Positions 15,777-24,151 of a stretch of DNA of 64,000 nucleotides are shown in pieces. The position numbers and the translations under genes are program-made. Source of the stretch: Streptomyces sp. CB02009 (lineage in GTDB: Bacteria; Actinomycetota; Actinomycetes; Streptomycetales; Streptomycetaceae); NCBI RefSeq assembly GCF_001905825.1, contig NZ_LIVV01000005.1:782802-846801 (forward strand), written 5' to 3'. The notes beneath the pieces are model-generated. The model was not told the origin of the DNA. It did not search any database and was given only the letters and a program-made list of their open reading frames with translations. The stretch's first letter is position 1. Every line of letters begins with the position of its first letter.

Positions 15777-16396
15777 TGTCCGTACGGATCCTCCTCTGCG
15801 ACGACCACGTCGTCGTCCGCGCCGGGCTGCTCGCACTCCTGGGCAGCACCCCCGACATCGAGGTGGTCGGCGAAGCCGGCAGCGGCGAGGAGGCCGTCGC
15901 GATGGCGGCGAAGCTGAAGCCGGACGTCGTCCTGATGGACCTCCAGCTGGGCGCGGGCATCGACGGCGTGGAGGCGACCCGCCTGATCGCGCCCACCGGC
16001 GTCCACGTCCTCGTCCTCACCACGTACGACACGGACGCCGACATCACCCGGGCCATCGAGGCCGGCGCCACCGGCTACCTCCTGAAGGCCGAGCGCCCGG
16101 AGGAGCTGTTCGCCGCCATCCACGCGGCCGCCCAGGGCCGCACCGCCCTCTCCCCGCCGGTCGCCAGCCGCGTCATGGACCGGATGCGCGGCGCGGCGGG
16201 CCCGAGCCTCACGGACCGGGAGCGGGACATCCTGGGCCAGCTCGGGCGGGGCCTCGGCAACCGCGAGATCGCGCGGGCGCTGTTCATCAGCGAGGCGACG
16301 GTGAAGACCCACCTCGGCCGCATCTACGCGAAGCTCGGCGTCGACACGCGGGCGGGCGCTGTCGCGGTCGCGAAGGAACGGCGCCTGCTGCCGTAG
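15776..16396 (+). CDS. senR: SenR-like LuxR-family response regulator
   Basis: A 206-residue NarL/FixJ-type regulator. The receiver domain has the acidic pocket LLCDDH, phosphoacceptor Asp55 in VVLMDLQLG, the Thr switch in LVLTTYDTD and Lys in GYLLKAERPEE. The C-terminal LuxR helix-turn-helix is LTDREREIL-like (LTDRERDILGQLGRGLGNREIARALFISEATVKTHLGRIYAKLGV). Its ATG overlaps the kinase TGA by one base, so the pair is translationally coupled. In the known system SenR activates catalase-peroxidase and related redox genes and hbpS itself; those targets are not visible here. Confidence 0.82.
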   Translation: MSVRILLCDDHVVVRAGLLALLGSTPDIEVVGEAGSGEEAVAMAAKLKPDVVLMDLQLGAGIDGVEATRLIAPTGVHVLVLTTYDTDADITRAIEAGATGYLLKAERPEELFAAIHAAAQGRTALSPPVASRVMDRMRGAAGPSLTDRERDILGQLGRGLGNREIARALFISEATVKTHLGRIYAKLGVDTRAGAVAVAKERRLLP

Positions 16397-16511
16397 GAGG
16401 GTGTCTTGGCCGCGCTTCGCGCACACCCGGGGCCCCGCCACTGCTACCCTGCGTTGCCGTCCGACAGCACGGTGTCATGCCTCAGGCCCGGTCAGTCCAG
16501 TGGGAGCGCAC

Positions 16512-17717
16512 GTGAAGCTCGCGATCGTCGGCGGCGGACCCGCCGGCCTCTACCTCTCGATCCTGCTGAAGCGGCAGGACCCCGCCCATGAGATCACCGT
16601 GTACGAGCGGAACCCCGAGGGCTCCACGTACGGCTGGGGTGTGACGTACTGGGCCGGGCTCCTCGACAAGCTCCGCGCGGGCGACCCCGAGTCCGCGGCC
16701 GCCGTCGCCGAGGCCTCGGTGACCTGGACCGACGGGGTCGCGATCGTCCGCGACGAGCGCACCGTCCACCGGGGCGACGCGGGCTTCGGCATCGGGCGGC
16801 GGCGGATGCTGGCCCTGCTCGCCGACCGGGCCGCGGAGCTCGGCGTGCGCGTCGAGTTCGATCACGACATCGCCGGCCCGGACGCCCCCGAGCTGGCCGA
16901 CGCGGACCTGGTGGTCGCCGCCGACGGCGTCCACAGCGTGCTCCGCGAGGCCCACCCCGAACGCTTCGGCAGCGCGGTCACGAGCGGCCGCAACCCGTAC
17001 ATCTGGCTCGGCACCACCAAGGTCTTCGACTCCTTCAGCTTCGCCTTCAAGGAGACCGAGCACGGCTGGATCTGGTGCTACGCCTACGGGTTCAGCGGCG
17101 AGCGTTCGACCTGTGTCGTCGAGTGCTCCCGGGAGACGTGGGCCGGCCTCGGCCTCGACGCGCTCGGCGAGGCCGACAGCCTCCACCTCCTGGAGAAGCT
17201 GTTCCACGACCTCCTCGACGGGCACGAGCTGATCGGCCGCGACCGGGCCGACGACCCCGCCCAGTGGCTCACCTTCCGCACCCTCACCAACCGGGTCTGG
17301 CACCACGGCAACGTCGTCCTCCTCGGCGACGCCGCCCACACCACGCACTACTCGATCGGCGCGGGCACGACCCTGGCCCTGGAGGACGCGCTGGCCCTGG
17401 CGGACGCGCTGCGCGCGCACTCCGACCTGGACACGGCCCTCACCACGTACGGGAAGCGCCGCCGCGCCGAGCTCGTCTCCGCGCAGAGCGCCGCCCGCTA
17501 CAGCGCCCAGTGGTACGAGAACCTCCCGCGGTACATGCGCCTGGAGCCGGCCCGGATGTTCGCGCTCCTGGGCCAGCGCCACTCGCCGCTGCTCCCGCAC
17601 ATCCCGCCGCAGCTCTACTACCGGATCGACCGGGCCGCCGAACAGCTGGAGCCGCTGCGCCGCCTCAAGCGCTGGCTGGGTCCGCGGGTGGCCCGCGCGG
17701 TGCACGGCCGCCGCTGA
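16512..17717 (+). CDS. FAD-dependent monooxygenase (aromatic hydroxylase type)
   Basis: A 401-residue group A flavoprotein monooxygenase. The FAD-binding GxGxxG is LAIVGGGPAGLYLSILLK at residues 3-20. The DG motif is DLVVAADGVHSVLREAHP near 135-152. The second FAD motif is VVLLGDAAHTTHYSIGAGTTLALEDALAL near 272-300. The GVTYWAGLLDKL and FGIGRRRMLALLADRA segments resemble the monooxygenase half of salicylyl-CoA and aminobenzoyl-CoA hydroxylases, so an aromatic acyl-CoA or phenol is a possible substrate; this is inference. Start GTG 16512 has GGGAGCG 5 nt upstream. It stands alone downstream of senR on the same strand with a 115-nt gap. Confidence 0.82.
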   Translation: MKLAIVGGGPAGLYLSILLKRQDPAHEITVYERNPEGSTYGWGVTYWAGLLDKLRAGDPESAAAVAEASVTWTDGVAIVRDERTVHRGDAGFGIGRRRMLALLADRAAELGVRVEFDHDIAGPDAPELADADLVVAADGVHSVLREAHPERFGSAVTSGRNPYIWLGTTKVFDSFSFAFKETEHGWIWCYAYGFSGERSTCVVECSRETWAGLGLDALGEADSLHLLEKLFHDLLDGHELIGRDRADDPAQWLTFRTLTNRVWHHGNVVLLGDAAHTTHYSIGAGTTLALEDALALADALRAHSDLDTALTTYGKRRRAELVSAQSAARYSAQWYENLPRYMRLEPARMFALLGQRHSPLLPHIPPQLYYRIDRAAEQLEPLRRLKRWLGPRVARAVHGRR

Positions 17718-17768
17718 GCGCCCCTCTCTCCCCCCGGCCCCGGCGGCGGACCGCTGCCGGGGCGACCG

Positions 17769-17798
17769 GGTGCCGCCGGGTGCCGCCGAGTGCCGCCG
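17769..17798. repeat. 10-bp tandem repeat, three copies
   Basis: GGTGCCGCCG twice followed by AGTGCCGCCG, 50 nt ahead of the next gene's start. Confidence 0.85.
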
Positions 17799-17847
17799 GT
17801 GCTCCTCGCGTACGGCGCGGGCCCGGCGCCGTGACACCATCGGTTCC

Positions 17848-18348
17848 GTGCTCGACATCGGCTACTCCCTCTCCCGTCGCTTCCCCGACCCGCCGCAGAC
17901 CGACTACCGCCACGCGGACGTCCACGCCCTGCGCCACGACCTGTTCTGCGGGGACGTGTACCTCGCCGACACCACGACGGACCGCGAAGTGTCCACAGCC
18001 TGGGGATGGGTGCCGGTCCTCGACTTCGCCTGGGCCCTGTGCGACATCGTCGAGCAGGTCGACCAGGACCCGCGCGGCAACCGCGCCTCCCAGCCGCAGT
18101 ACGCCGAGCTCGACTTCACCGAGTCCTCGGACCGCATGCTCTTCGAGCGCCGCTTCGGCTGGGTGGACGTGGAGGCCGACTGGATGCCGGGCGACGAGCC
18201 GCCGCTCACCTTCAACCACAAGGTGCTCCGCCGCGAGGCCCGCGACTTCCTGCACGACCTGATCGCCGACCTCACGGACATGCACGAGGGCCTCGCCGAC
18301 AACCCGGCCGTCTGGTCCCTCCAGGCCCGCTTCCCCCGCCTGCCCTGA
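17848..18348 (+). CDS. Conserved hypothetical protein, acidic, soluble
   Basis: A 166-residue protein I do not recognise as an enzyme. It is rich in Asp, Trp and His, without a signal peptide or membrane helix. Landmarks are DIGYSLSRRFPDPP, the central WGWVPVLDFAWALCDIVEQV, FGWVDVEADWMPGDEPP and a helical C-terminus REARDFLHDLIADLTDMHEGLA. The pattern resembles uncharacterised streptomycete families found as single genes. GTG 17848 is chosen because the 26 upstream codons are Arg-rich leader-type sequence. It is convergent with the pentapeptide-repeat gene, which ends 18 nt away. Confidence 0.7.
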   Translation: MLDIGYSLSRRFPDPPQTDYRHADVHALRHDLFCGDVYLADTTTDREVSTAWGWVPVLDFAWALCDIVEQVDQDPRGNRASQPQYAELDFTESSDRMLFERRFGWVDVEADWMPGDEPPLTFNHKVLRREARDFLHDLIADLTDMHEGLADNPAVWSLQARFPRLP

Positions 18349-18365
18349 CCCCTGCGGCCGGCCCG

Positions 18366-19040
18366 CTACTCCTCCACCCGCACCCCCAGCTGCGCCGCGA
18401 GCACCGGCGCCAGGTCGAGGAGCTGGGCCGTCGAGATCACCGCGCCCGCGAGCGACTCGACCCCGCGCGCGATCTCCAGCCGCTGGACGCCCCTCAGGTC
18501 CACGTCCTTGAGCCGCGCCCCGCTGAAGTCCACGCCGGTGAGCACGCAGTCCACGAACTCCACCCGTTCGAGCAGCGCGCCCCCGAAGTCGGGCTCGCTC
18601 AGCACGCACCCCTCGAAGACGACGTCCTTGAGCTTCGCGGACCGCAGGTTCAGGTAGTCGCTCTTCCCTCCCCGTACGACCACTCTCTCCAGCACCGCCC
18701 CGTGCAGCTGCGCCCCGCCGAGCCGCGCGTCCACGAGCTCCACGTCCCGCAGCTGCGCCCCGGCGAGGACCGTCCCCACGCCCCGTACGCCGGTGAGGAC
18801 CGAGTCGAGGAAGCGGGCCCCCGTCAGCCGGGCCTCGTCGAGCCCGCAGTCGCGCAGCGCGCAGTCCAGGAACCGGGCGCCCTCCCCCGACTCGCCCGTG
18901 AGGTCGAGCCCGGTCAGTTCGAGGCCGTCGTAGTCCCCGTCGGGTTCGAGCCCTCCCCCGTACGGCTCCAGGGGAGGCAGCCGCAGCTCAGGGCGGCGGG
19001 CCCCCGCGACCGCCGTCTTCTTCTTCCGAGTCGTCGCCAT
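18366..19040 (-). CDS. Pentapeptide-repeat protein
   Basis: A 224-residue protein. Residues 1-60 are a basic then acidic leader (MATTRKKKTAV). About 65-195 contain pentapeptide repeats with the A(D/N)LXX pattern, for example FLDCALRDCGLDEARLTGARFLDSVLTGV and LVDARLGGAQLHGAVLERVV. These fold as a right-handed quadrilateral beta helix, sometimes a DNA mimic that shields gyrase; no such role is shown here. The last 30 residues leave the repeat (AQLLDLAPVLAAQLGVRVEE). The ATG at 19040 has GGAGG only one base upstream, an awkward spacing, so initiation may be weak. Divergent from the following oxidoreductase. Confidence 0.85.
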   Translation of the reverse strand: MATTRKKKTAVAGARRPELRLPPLEPYGGGLEPDGDYDGLELTGLDLTGESGEGARFLDCALRDCGLDEARLTGARFLDSVLTGVRGVGTVLAGAQLRDVELVDARLGGAQLHGAVLERVVVRGGKSDYLNLRSAKLKDVVFEGCVLSEPDFGGALLERVEFVDCVLTGVDFSGARLKDVDLRGVQRLEIARGVESLAGAVISTAQLLDLAPVLAAQLGVRVEE

Positions 19041-19167
19041 GCCTCCATGGTGATGTACGCCACTGACAACGGCCCCGATGTCACGAACGGGACCCCGCCC
19101 CTCGTCCCCCTTGCGAGACCGGACACGGGGCCGACGCGGGGTCGGCCCGATCGAGAGGGAGAGCGAC

Positions 19168-20358
19168 ATGCGGAAGCTCACGATCATCGGCGGCGGCTTC
19201 GCCGGACTGACCGCGGCCGTCACCGCCGCCGAGGCGGGCCTCAAGGTGACCGTCCACGAGGCGCACCGGACGCCCGGTGGCCGGGCTCGCACCGCGGAAG
19301 GCCCCTACCTCACCAACGAGGGCCCGCACGCGATCTACGCCGGCGGCCCGCACTGGACCTGGCTCAAGCAGCGCGGCCTCCTCGGCGAGCTGGCCCCGCT
19401 GCCGGTCTCCGAGGCCCTCCGGTTCCGCTTCCACCAGGGCGGCGCCCTGCGCCGGACCCCGCCGCTCGGCATGCTCCGCCAGTCCCTGCGGGACGCCGGC
19501 CGGGCCCCCGTGGACGTCGACTTCCGCACCTGGGCCACCGGGCTCGCGGGAGAGCGGGCGGCGGAGGCCGCCGCCTCGTACGCGGCGGTCGCGACCTTCC
19601 ACCACGACCCGGGCGCGCTCTCCGCCCGCTTCGTGCAGGAGCGGCTCCACCGGGCCGGCTCGCTGCCGCCGGAGGCCCACTACATCCGGGGCGGCTGGGG
19701 CCGGCTGATGGAGCGGATGGTCGCGCGCGCGTGGGAGGCCGGCGTACGGATCGAGACGTCGTCCCGGGTCGACAGCCTCGACGCCCTGCCGTCCGGCGCG
19801 GGGCCCGTGATCGTCGCGACCGCGCTGCCGGCCGCCGCCCGGCTGCTCGGCGACCCGACGCTGACGTGGGAGAGCGGCCGTACGGTCCTGTTCGACCTGG
19901 CGCTGCGCACCCGGAAGGGCGACCCGTTCGTGATCTCGGACCTGGACGCGCCGGGCTGGGTCGAGCGCTTCACGGCGCAGGACCCCACGCTCGCCCCGGC
20001 CGGGGTGCAGCTGGTCCAGGCCCAGCTGCCGATCGGCCCCGGCGGGTCGAAGGCGGACGGCGTGGCCCACGCCGAACGGCTCCTCGACCTCGGCTTCCCC
20101 GGCTGGCGCGAGCGGACGGTGTGGCGGCGGGACGCGCTGTGCCAGGGCCGTACGGGGGCGGTCGACCGGCCCGGCACGACCTGGCGCGACCGGCCGGCCG
20201 TCGACCGGGGCGACGGGGTGTACCTGGTGGGCGACCAGGTGGCGGCGCCCGGGGTGCTCTCGGAGGTGTCGTTCACGAGCGCGGTGGAGGCGGTGTCGCT
20301 GGCGCTGCGGGCGCATCGGGGTCTCCTGCGGAAGGGGCTTGACCTCAAGCACGCTTGA
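19168..20358 (+). CDS. FAD-dependent amine-oxidase/phytoene-desaturase-like oxidoreductase
   Basis: A 396-residue flavoprotein. Its N-terminus is the Rossmann motif LTIIGGGFAGLTAAVTAAEAG (residues 4-24), followed by the HEAHRTPGGRARTAEGPY segment typical of NAD(P)-binding/phytoene-desaturase-like proteins. The C-terminal FAD contact is VYLVGDQVAAPGVLSEVSFTSAVEAV. The middle is divergent, so the substrate is not assigned. GAGAGGGAGAG lies directly upstream of the ATG at 19168. The last codons and the TGA overlap a SoxR-type operator that controls the next gene. Confidence 0.8.
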   Translation: MRKLTIIGGGFAGLTAAVTAAEAGLKVTVHEAHRTPGGRARTAEGPYLTNEGPHAIYAGGPHWTWLKQRGLLGELAPLPVSEALRFRFHQGGALRRTPPLGMLRQSLRDAGRAPVDVDFRTWATGLAGERAAEAAASYAAVATFHHDPGALSARFVQERLHRAGSLPPEAHYIRGGWGRLMERMVARAWEAGVRIETSSRVDSLDALPSGAGPVIVATALPAAARLLGDPTLTWESGRTVLFDLALRTRKGDPFVISDLDAPGWVERFTAQDPTLAPAGVQLVQAQLPIGPGGSKADGVAHAERLLDLGFPGWRERTVWRRDALCQGRTGAVDRPGTTWRDRPAVDRGDGVYLVGDQVAAPGVLSEVSFTSAVEAVSLALRAHRGLLRKGLDLKHA

Positions 20359-20360
20359 GG
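20343..20360. promoter_or_regulatory. SoxR box with overlapping promoter
   Basis: CCTCAAGCACGCTTGAGG is an 18-bp match to the SoxR box CCTCAA-N6-TTGAGG; the inverted repeat extends to GACCTCAAG/CTTGAGGTC. It sits between TTGACC (20339-20344) and a weak -10 GAGGCT (20364-20369), a 19-bp spacer characteristic of MerR-family activation. It overlaps the stop of the preceding gene. Confidence 0.85.
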
Positions 20361-20415
20361 TCGGAGGCTGTTCCCCGTCCGGCGACGACCGCCCGCGCGA
20401 CGAACGGGGAAGACC

Positions 20416-21414
20416 ATGCACGCCATCCGCCTCCACGCCTTCGGCCCCGCCGAGAACCTCACGTACGAGGAGACCCCCGACCCCGTACCGGGCCCCGGCC
20501 AGGTCCGCGTCAAGGTCGCGGCGGCCGGTGTGCACCTCCTCGACACCGCGCTCCGGCTGGGGATGAAGGGCCCGTTCCCGGCACCCGCCGCACTGCCCAC
20601 GATCCCGGGGCGCGAGGTCGCCGGCACCGTCGACGCGCTCGGCGAGGGCACCGACCCGGCCTGGCTCGGCAGGCGCGTCGTCGCCCACCTCGGCATGAAC
20701 CCCGGCGGATACGCCGAGCTCGCCGTCACCGACGCCACCCGCCTCCACACCCTGCCCGACCACCTCGGCGAGGCGGAGGCCGTCGCCATGATCGGCACCG
20801 GCCGCACCACCCTGGGCATCCTGCAGTTCACCGAACTCGGCCCCGACTCGGTGGCGATCGTGCCCGCGGCGGCCGGCGGCATCGGCACCCTGCTCGTCCA
20901 GTACGCCAAGAACGCCGGCGCCACCGTCATCGGCCTGGCCGGCGGCCCGGCGAAGGTCGCGCTCGTCGAGGAGAACGGCGCCGACCTGGCCGTCGACTAC
21001 AAGCGGCCCGACTGGCCGGAGAAGGTCCGCGCGTACCTGGACGGGCGCACCGCCACCGTCGTCTTCGACTCGGTCGGCGGCGACACCGGCCGCGCGGCCG
21101 TCGACCTCCTCGGCAAGGGCGGGCAGCACGTGGTCTTCGGCTGGTCGGGCGCCGGACTCCACGACGGCGAGGCGCTCACCTTCACCCCGGAGGAACTCGC
21201 CGCGCGCGGCATCACCTCGGAGTCCGTCCTCGGCCCCGTCATGCTCAGGAAGGCGGGCGGCGACGTCCGCAACCTCGAACTCGCCGCCCTGGCCGCGGCG
21301 ACCGCGGGCACACTCCGCCCCGCGGTCCACCGCTTCCCGCTCGCGGACGCGGCGGGCGCGCACCGCGCCCTGGAGACGCGGGGCACGACGGGCAAGGTGG
21401 TCCTGATCCCTTAG
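20416..21414 (+). CDS. SoxR-controlled NADPH:quinone oxidoreductase (zinc-independent MDR)
   Basis: A 332-residue medium-chain dehydrogenase/reductase of the quinone reductase branch. The N-terminal GroES-like domain begins MHAIRLHAFGPAENL and lacks the catalytic zinc Cys/His ligands. The NADPH-binding fold is VAIVPAAAGGIGTLLVQYAKNAGATVIGLAG near 140-170. The ending AAGAHRALETRGTTGKVVLIP is typical. The SoxR box 56 nt upstream matches the SoxR target quinone reductase I recall as SCO4266 in S. coelicolor. It would reduce redox-active quinones that trigger SoxR. The TAG stop lies within an 18-bp tandem duplication. Confidence 0.9.
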   Translation: MHAIRLHAFGPAENLTYEETPDPVPGPGQVRVKVAAAGVHLLDTALRLGMKGPFPAPAALPTIPGREVAGTVDALGEGTDPAWLGRRVVAHLGMNPGGYAELAVTDATRLHTLPDHLGEAEAVAMIGTGRTTLGILQFTELGPDSVAIVPAAAGGIGTLLVQYAKNAGATVIGLAGGPAKVALVEENGADLAVDYKRPDWPEKVRAYLDGRTATVVFDSVGGDTGRAAVDLLGKGGQHVVFGWSGAGLHDGEALTFTPEELAARGITSESVLGPVMLRKAGGDVRNLELAALAAATAGTLRPAVHRFPLADAAGAHRALETRGTTGKVVLIP

Positions 21415-21435
21415 GAGGTCCTGATCACGTAGGAG
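21400..21435. repeat. 18-bp tandem duplication spanning a stop codon
   Basis: GTCCTGATCCCTTAGGAG followed by GTCCTGATCACGTAGGAG, 16 of 18 identical. The first contains the TAG of the quinone oxidoreductase; the second repeats it in frame at 21430-21432. Confidence 0.9.
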
Positions 21436-21478
21436 GTCCCGCGCCGATCAGGCGGACACCAGGACCCCCTGAATCCCT

Positions 21479-21820
21479 CTAGACGGCCGCCCCGACCACG
21501 TCCCAGGAGTGCGCCTTGTACTCCTTCAGGAAGTCGGGGTGGTCCTCCCACATCCGGGCGACGGAGCGCAGCACGTCCCAGTTGTGCTCCAGCGCCTGGT
21601 CCACCACCTGCCGCAGCTCCGGCGCCGACTCCCGCTTCTCCACGAGCCCGTTGACCGCGGAGGCGGCCTGCACGGTGTACCGCGTGGCCCGCAGGGCCCG
21701 GGAGGTGTCGTCCATCCCGAACCCGTGGTCACTCCCGTTCGCCGGGTCGAAGAGCGGCGTCAGCCGCGCCTCGATGAAGGCCGTGATCCGCTGGAACCGC
21801 TCCGCAATATCCGTATCCAT
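21479..21820 (-). CDS. Small hypothetical protein, DUF6221-like
   Basis: A 113-residue acidic, helical, soluble protein. The C-terminal VLRSVARMWEDHPDFLKEYKAHSW resembles the ending of DUF6221 streptomycete proteins (average sequence around ADHPDY..EW). N-terminal ITAFIEARLTPLFDPANGSDHG fits the same family. No catalytic motif or export signal. It is 9 nt downstream of an acetyltransferase gene on the same strand, so cotranscription is likely. Confidence 0.65.
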   Translation of the reverse strand: MDTDIAERFQRITAFIEARLTPLFDPANGSDHGFGMDDTSRALRATRYTVQAASAVNGLVEKRESAPELRQVVDQALEHNWDVLRSVARMWEDHPDFLKEYKAHSWDVVGAAV

Positions 21821-21829
21821 GCCCCCTTC

Positions 21830-22309
21830 CTACACCCCCGCCCCACCCAGCGCGGCGAGCGCCCCGTCCGTCAGCCGGTACACCGTCCACTCGTCCTGCG
21901 GGCGGGCGCCGAGGGACTCGTAGAAGTCGATCGACGGCTTGTTCCAGTTCAGGACGGACCACTCCAGGCGCTCGTACCCGCGCTCGACGCAGATCCGGGC
22001 CAGTTCGGTCAGCAGCGCCTTGCCGTGGCCGCCGCCGCGCACCTCCGGACGGACGTACAGATCCTCCAGGTAGATGCCGTGGACCCCGCGCCAGGTCGAG
22101 AAGTTGAGGAACCAGAGCGCGAAGCCGACGACCTCCCCGTCCTCGGCCTCCGCGACGTGCGCGAAGGCGGCGGGGCGCTCGCCGAAGAGGGCCTCCTGCA
22201 GCTGCTGGGGGGTGGTGCGGACCTCGTCGAGGGCCTTCTCGTACTCCGCGAGGTCGCGGACGAGGGCGTGGATGACGGGAACGTCGGCAGGCGTGGCTGT
22301 ACGGATCAT
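21830..22309 (-). CDS. GNAT-family N-acetyltransferase (diamine-acetyltransferase-like)
   Basis: A 159-residue acetyltransferase. It begins MIRTATPADVPVIHALVRDLAEYEKALDEV, a start shared with spermidine/spermine and amino-acid acetyltransferases. The acetyl-CoA motif is LYVRPEVRGGGHGKALLTELARI, with YERLEWSVLNWNKPSIDFYESLGA following. The WFLNFSTWRGVHGIYLEDLYV stretch is characteristic of the diamine acetyltransferase group, suggesting a polyamine or related amine substrate, though this is not certain. First gene of a two-gene unit with the DUF6221-like gene. Confidence 0.87.
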   Translation of the reverse strand: MIRTATPADVPVIHALVRDLAEYEKALDEVRTTPQQLQEALFGERPAAFAHVAEAEDGEVVGFALWFLNFSTWRGVHGIYLEDLYVRPEVRGGGHGKALLTELARICVERGYERLEWSVLNWNKPSIDFYESLGARPQDEWTVYRLTDGALAALGGAGV

Positions 22310-22373
22310 GGGACAAGCCTGCCCCGGCCGCCCCGGTCCTGGCCAGGGGGTTCCGCCGGGGCCGACGGCCGCC

Positions 22374-23261
22374 TCACCCCCGCGCCGCCCGCAGGATCCG
22401 CGCCACCTCCACCTGCTCCGCGTCCAGGCCCGGCTCCCCGTCCTCCACGTCCCACAGCCCGTTCTGCAGCACCCGGCCCAGCGTCCACGCCACCGCCCGC
22501 TGCCGGTCGCCGACGACCTCGGCGAGGAGGTCGAAGCGCCACAGGACGTCGACCGGGTCGAAGCGGTCCATCAGGGCCGGCAGCAGGTCGAAGCCCGGGT
22601 CGCCCGCGAGCGGCTTGGGGTCGATCGCCAGCCACGGCTCGCGCTCGGCCGCGAGGACGTTGTCGAGGTGCAGGTCCCAGTGGAGCAGCCGGTCGCCCGG
22701 CTCCCCCACCACCTCCCGTACGGCCGCCGCGCAGTCCTTCAGCACCGCCGCGTCCTCCGCGCCGAGGCGTCCGACCGCGTCCGGCACGTCCGCGAGCATC
22801 CCGGCCGCGATGTCGCCGAGCCCCCGCATCCCCTCCGGCGCCGGCAGCGCCACCAGCCGGGCGAGGAGCCCCGCGACGACGCCCATCGCCTCCCGCGTGT
22901 CGGCGACGGAGCTCAGCGGCCTGGCCTCGTCGAGCCGTTCGAGCAGCATCGTGCCCGTACCGGCGTCGTGGTCGAGGAGACGGACGACTCCGCCGCCGTC
23001 CCAGGCGCGGAGCCCGACGGGCTCCCCCTCGGTCTCCTCGTCGAGGATCTGCATCTTCAGCGCGGCCGGCGTGCCGTCGGCGACCCGCTCGACGGGCAGC
23101 ACCAGCGACGCCATGCCGTACATGGACGGCCCCGTGACCCGGAGCCCCCACCGGTCGAGGAACTCCTCGGCCTGCTCCGGCAGCGCGGCGACGAACGCCC
23201 GCCCTGCCTCCCCGTTGTACTTCACCTGAGACGCGACAAGTTGGTCCGGTACGTGAATCAC
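22374..23261 (-). CDS. Aminoglycoside/hydroxyurea phosphotransferase-family kinase
   Basis: A 295-residue antibiotic-kinase-like protein of the APH(6)/hydroxyurea resistance kinase group. Markers are RVTGPSMYGMASLVLPV, the ATP-binding AALKMQILDEETEGEP, and GTGTMLLERLDEARPL. The catalytic loop is LLHWDLHLDNVLA with Asp and Asn, and the Mg-binding step is AIDPKPLAGDPGFDLLPAL. Intrinsic members in Streptomyces phosphorylate streptomycin-like compounds or hydroxyurea; no cluster for such an antibiotic is in view, so it may be a stand-alone resistance or housekeeping kinase. It ends before the acetyltransferase promoter and is preceded closely by the DsbA-like gene on the same strand. Confidence 0.85.
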   Translation of the reverse strand: MIHVPDQLVASQVKYNGEAGRAFVAALPEQAEEFLDRWGLRVTGPSMYGMASLVLPVERVADGTPAALKMQILDEETEGEPVGLRAWDGGGVVRLLDHDAGTGTMLLERLDEARPLSSVADTREAMGVVAGLLARLVALPAPEGMRGLGDIAAGMLADVPDAVGRLGAEDAAVLKDCAAAVREVVGEPGDRLLHWDLHLDNVLAAEREPWLAIDPKPLAGDPGFDLLPALMDRFDPVDVLWRFDLLAEVVGDRQRAVAWTLGRVLQNGLWDVEDGEPGLDAEQVEVARILRAARG

Positions 23262-23270
23262 CCCACGACC

Positions 23271-23987
23271 CTAGACACCCGCGTCGCGCAGCGCCTCCGA
23301 GAATCGGGCCGCGTCGTACAGGGCGTCCCCGCCCGGCAGCCCCGCCCCGTCCACCAGGACGGTCGGCGTGCCGCCGACGCCCGAGTCCTCGAAGGCCTTC
23401 TCGGAGTCCGCCACCCACCGCTGGTACGCGTTCTCCCGTACGGCCCGGTCGAAGGCCGCGCTCCGCAGCCCCTCCACCCGCTCCGCGATCCGCAGCAGAT
23501 GCCCGACGGAGTACCCGTCCCGGGACCCGGGGCCCGGCTGCGAGGCGAAGAGGGCCGCCTGGAACGCGGCGAACCTCCCCGGCCCCGCCTCCACCGACGC
23601 CCGCAGCGCGTTCGCGGCCCGCGCCGAGGCCGTGCCGCCGGTCCGGTCGTCGAGAAAGGACGCGACGACGTACTCGACCTTCACCGCGCCCGCCGCGGCC
23701 TCCTCCGCGAGGACCGTCCCGCCGCTCGCCTCGAACTTCGCGCAGTAGCCGCACCGGGGGTCCACGTACACCGTGACCGTGTGCGGAGCGTGCGCGTCAC
23801 CGACGACGATCTTCGTACCGTCCACGGCCGCGGGAAGCCCCGCGAGCACGTCCGCGTGCCCCTCCGGAGCCACCGCCACCACGGTGGCCGCCGGCGCCCC
23901 GCCCTCCGAACACCCCACCGCGGCAAGGCCGATGAGACCTGCCGAGACACCCGCGGCGACCAGGCGCCGGGTCCTGCGTACGGGCAT
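23271..23987 (-). CDS. DsbA/thioredoxin-fold lipoprotein
   Basis: A 238-residue exported thiol-disulfide protein. The N-terminal RRTRRLVAAGVSAGLIGLAAVGC ends in a lipobox with Cys near residue 26. The thioredoxin-fold active site CGYC sits in TVYVDPRCGYCAKFEASGG. The helical insert and a cis-Pro region GVGGTPTVLVDGAGLPGGDALYDA follow the DsbA-like pattern. It would form or exchange disulfides in wall-associated proteins. Start ATG 23987 has AAGGA upstream; 14 earlier in-frame codons are discounted. It ends only 9 nt before the antibiotic-kinase gene starts, so the two form an operon with no obvious functional link. Confidence 0.85.
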   Translation of the reverse strand: MPVRRTRRLVAAGVSAGLIGLAAVGCSEGGAPAATVVAVAPEGHADVLAGLPAAVDGTKIVVGDAHAPHTVTVYVDPRCGYCAKFEASGGTVLAEEAAAGAVKVEYVVASFLDDRTGGTASARAANALRASVEAGPGRFAAFQAALFASQPGPGSRDGYSVGHLLRIAERVEGLRSAAFDRAVRENAYQRWVADSEKAFEDSGVGGTPTVLVDGAGLPGGDALYDAARFSEALRDAGV

Positions 23988-24151
23988 GGGAGAGTCCTTC
24001 CGGAACGACGGAATCCGTGGCGGCCGCACGTGCGCCGTCCACCCTCGAAGCTAGGCCGGACCCCGTCCCGGAACCGCCGCCGAACGACCCGTATCCACAG
24101 GACCAAGGCCCCCGGTAACCTCCCGCCCACGCACCCGGAAGAGGGATACAC

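Noticed and set aside
19081..21363. 760-codon minus-strand open frame over the FAD and quinone oxidoreductase genes
   Set aside because: It overlaps two clear enzymes and a SoxR promoter; its sequence lacks recognised domains.
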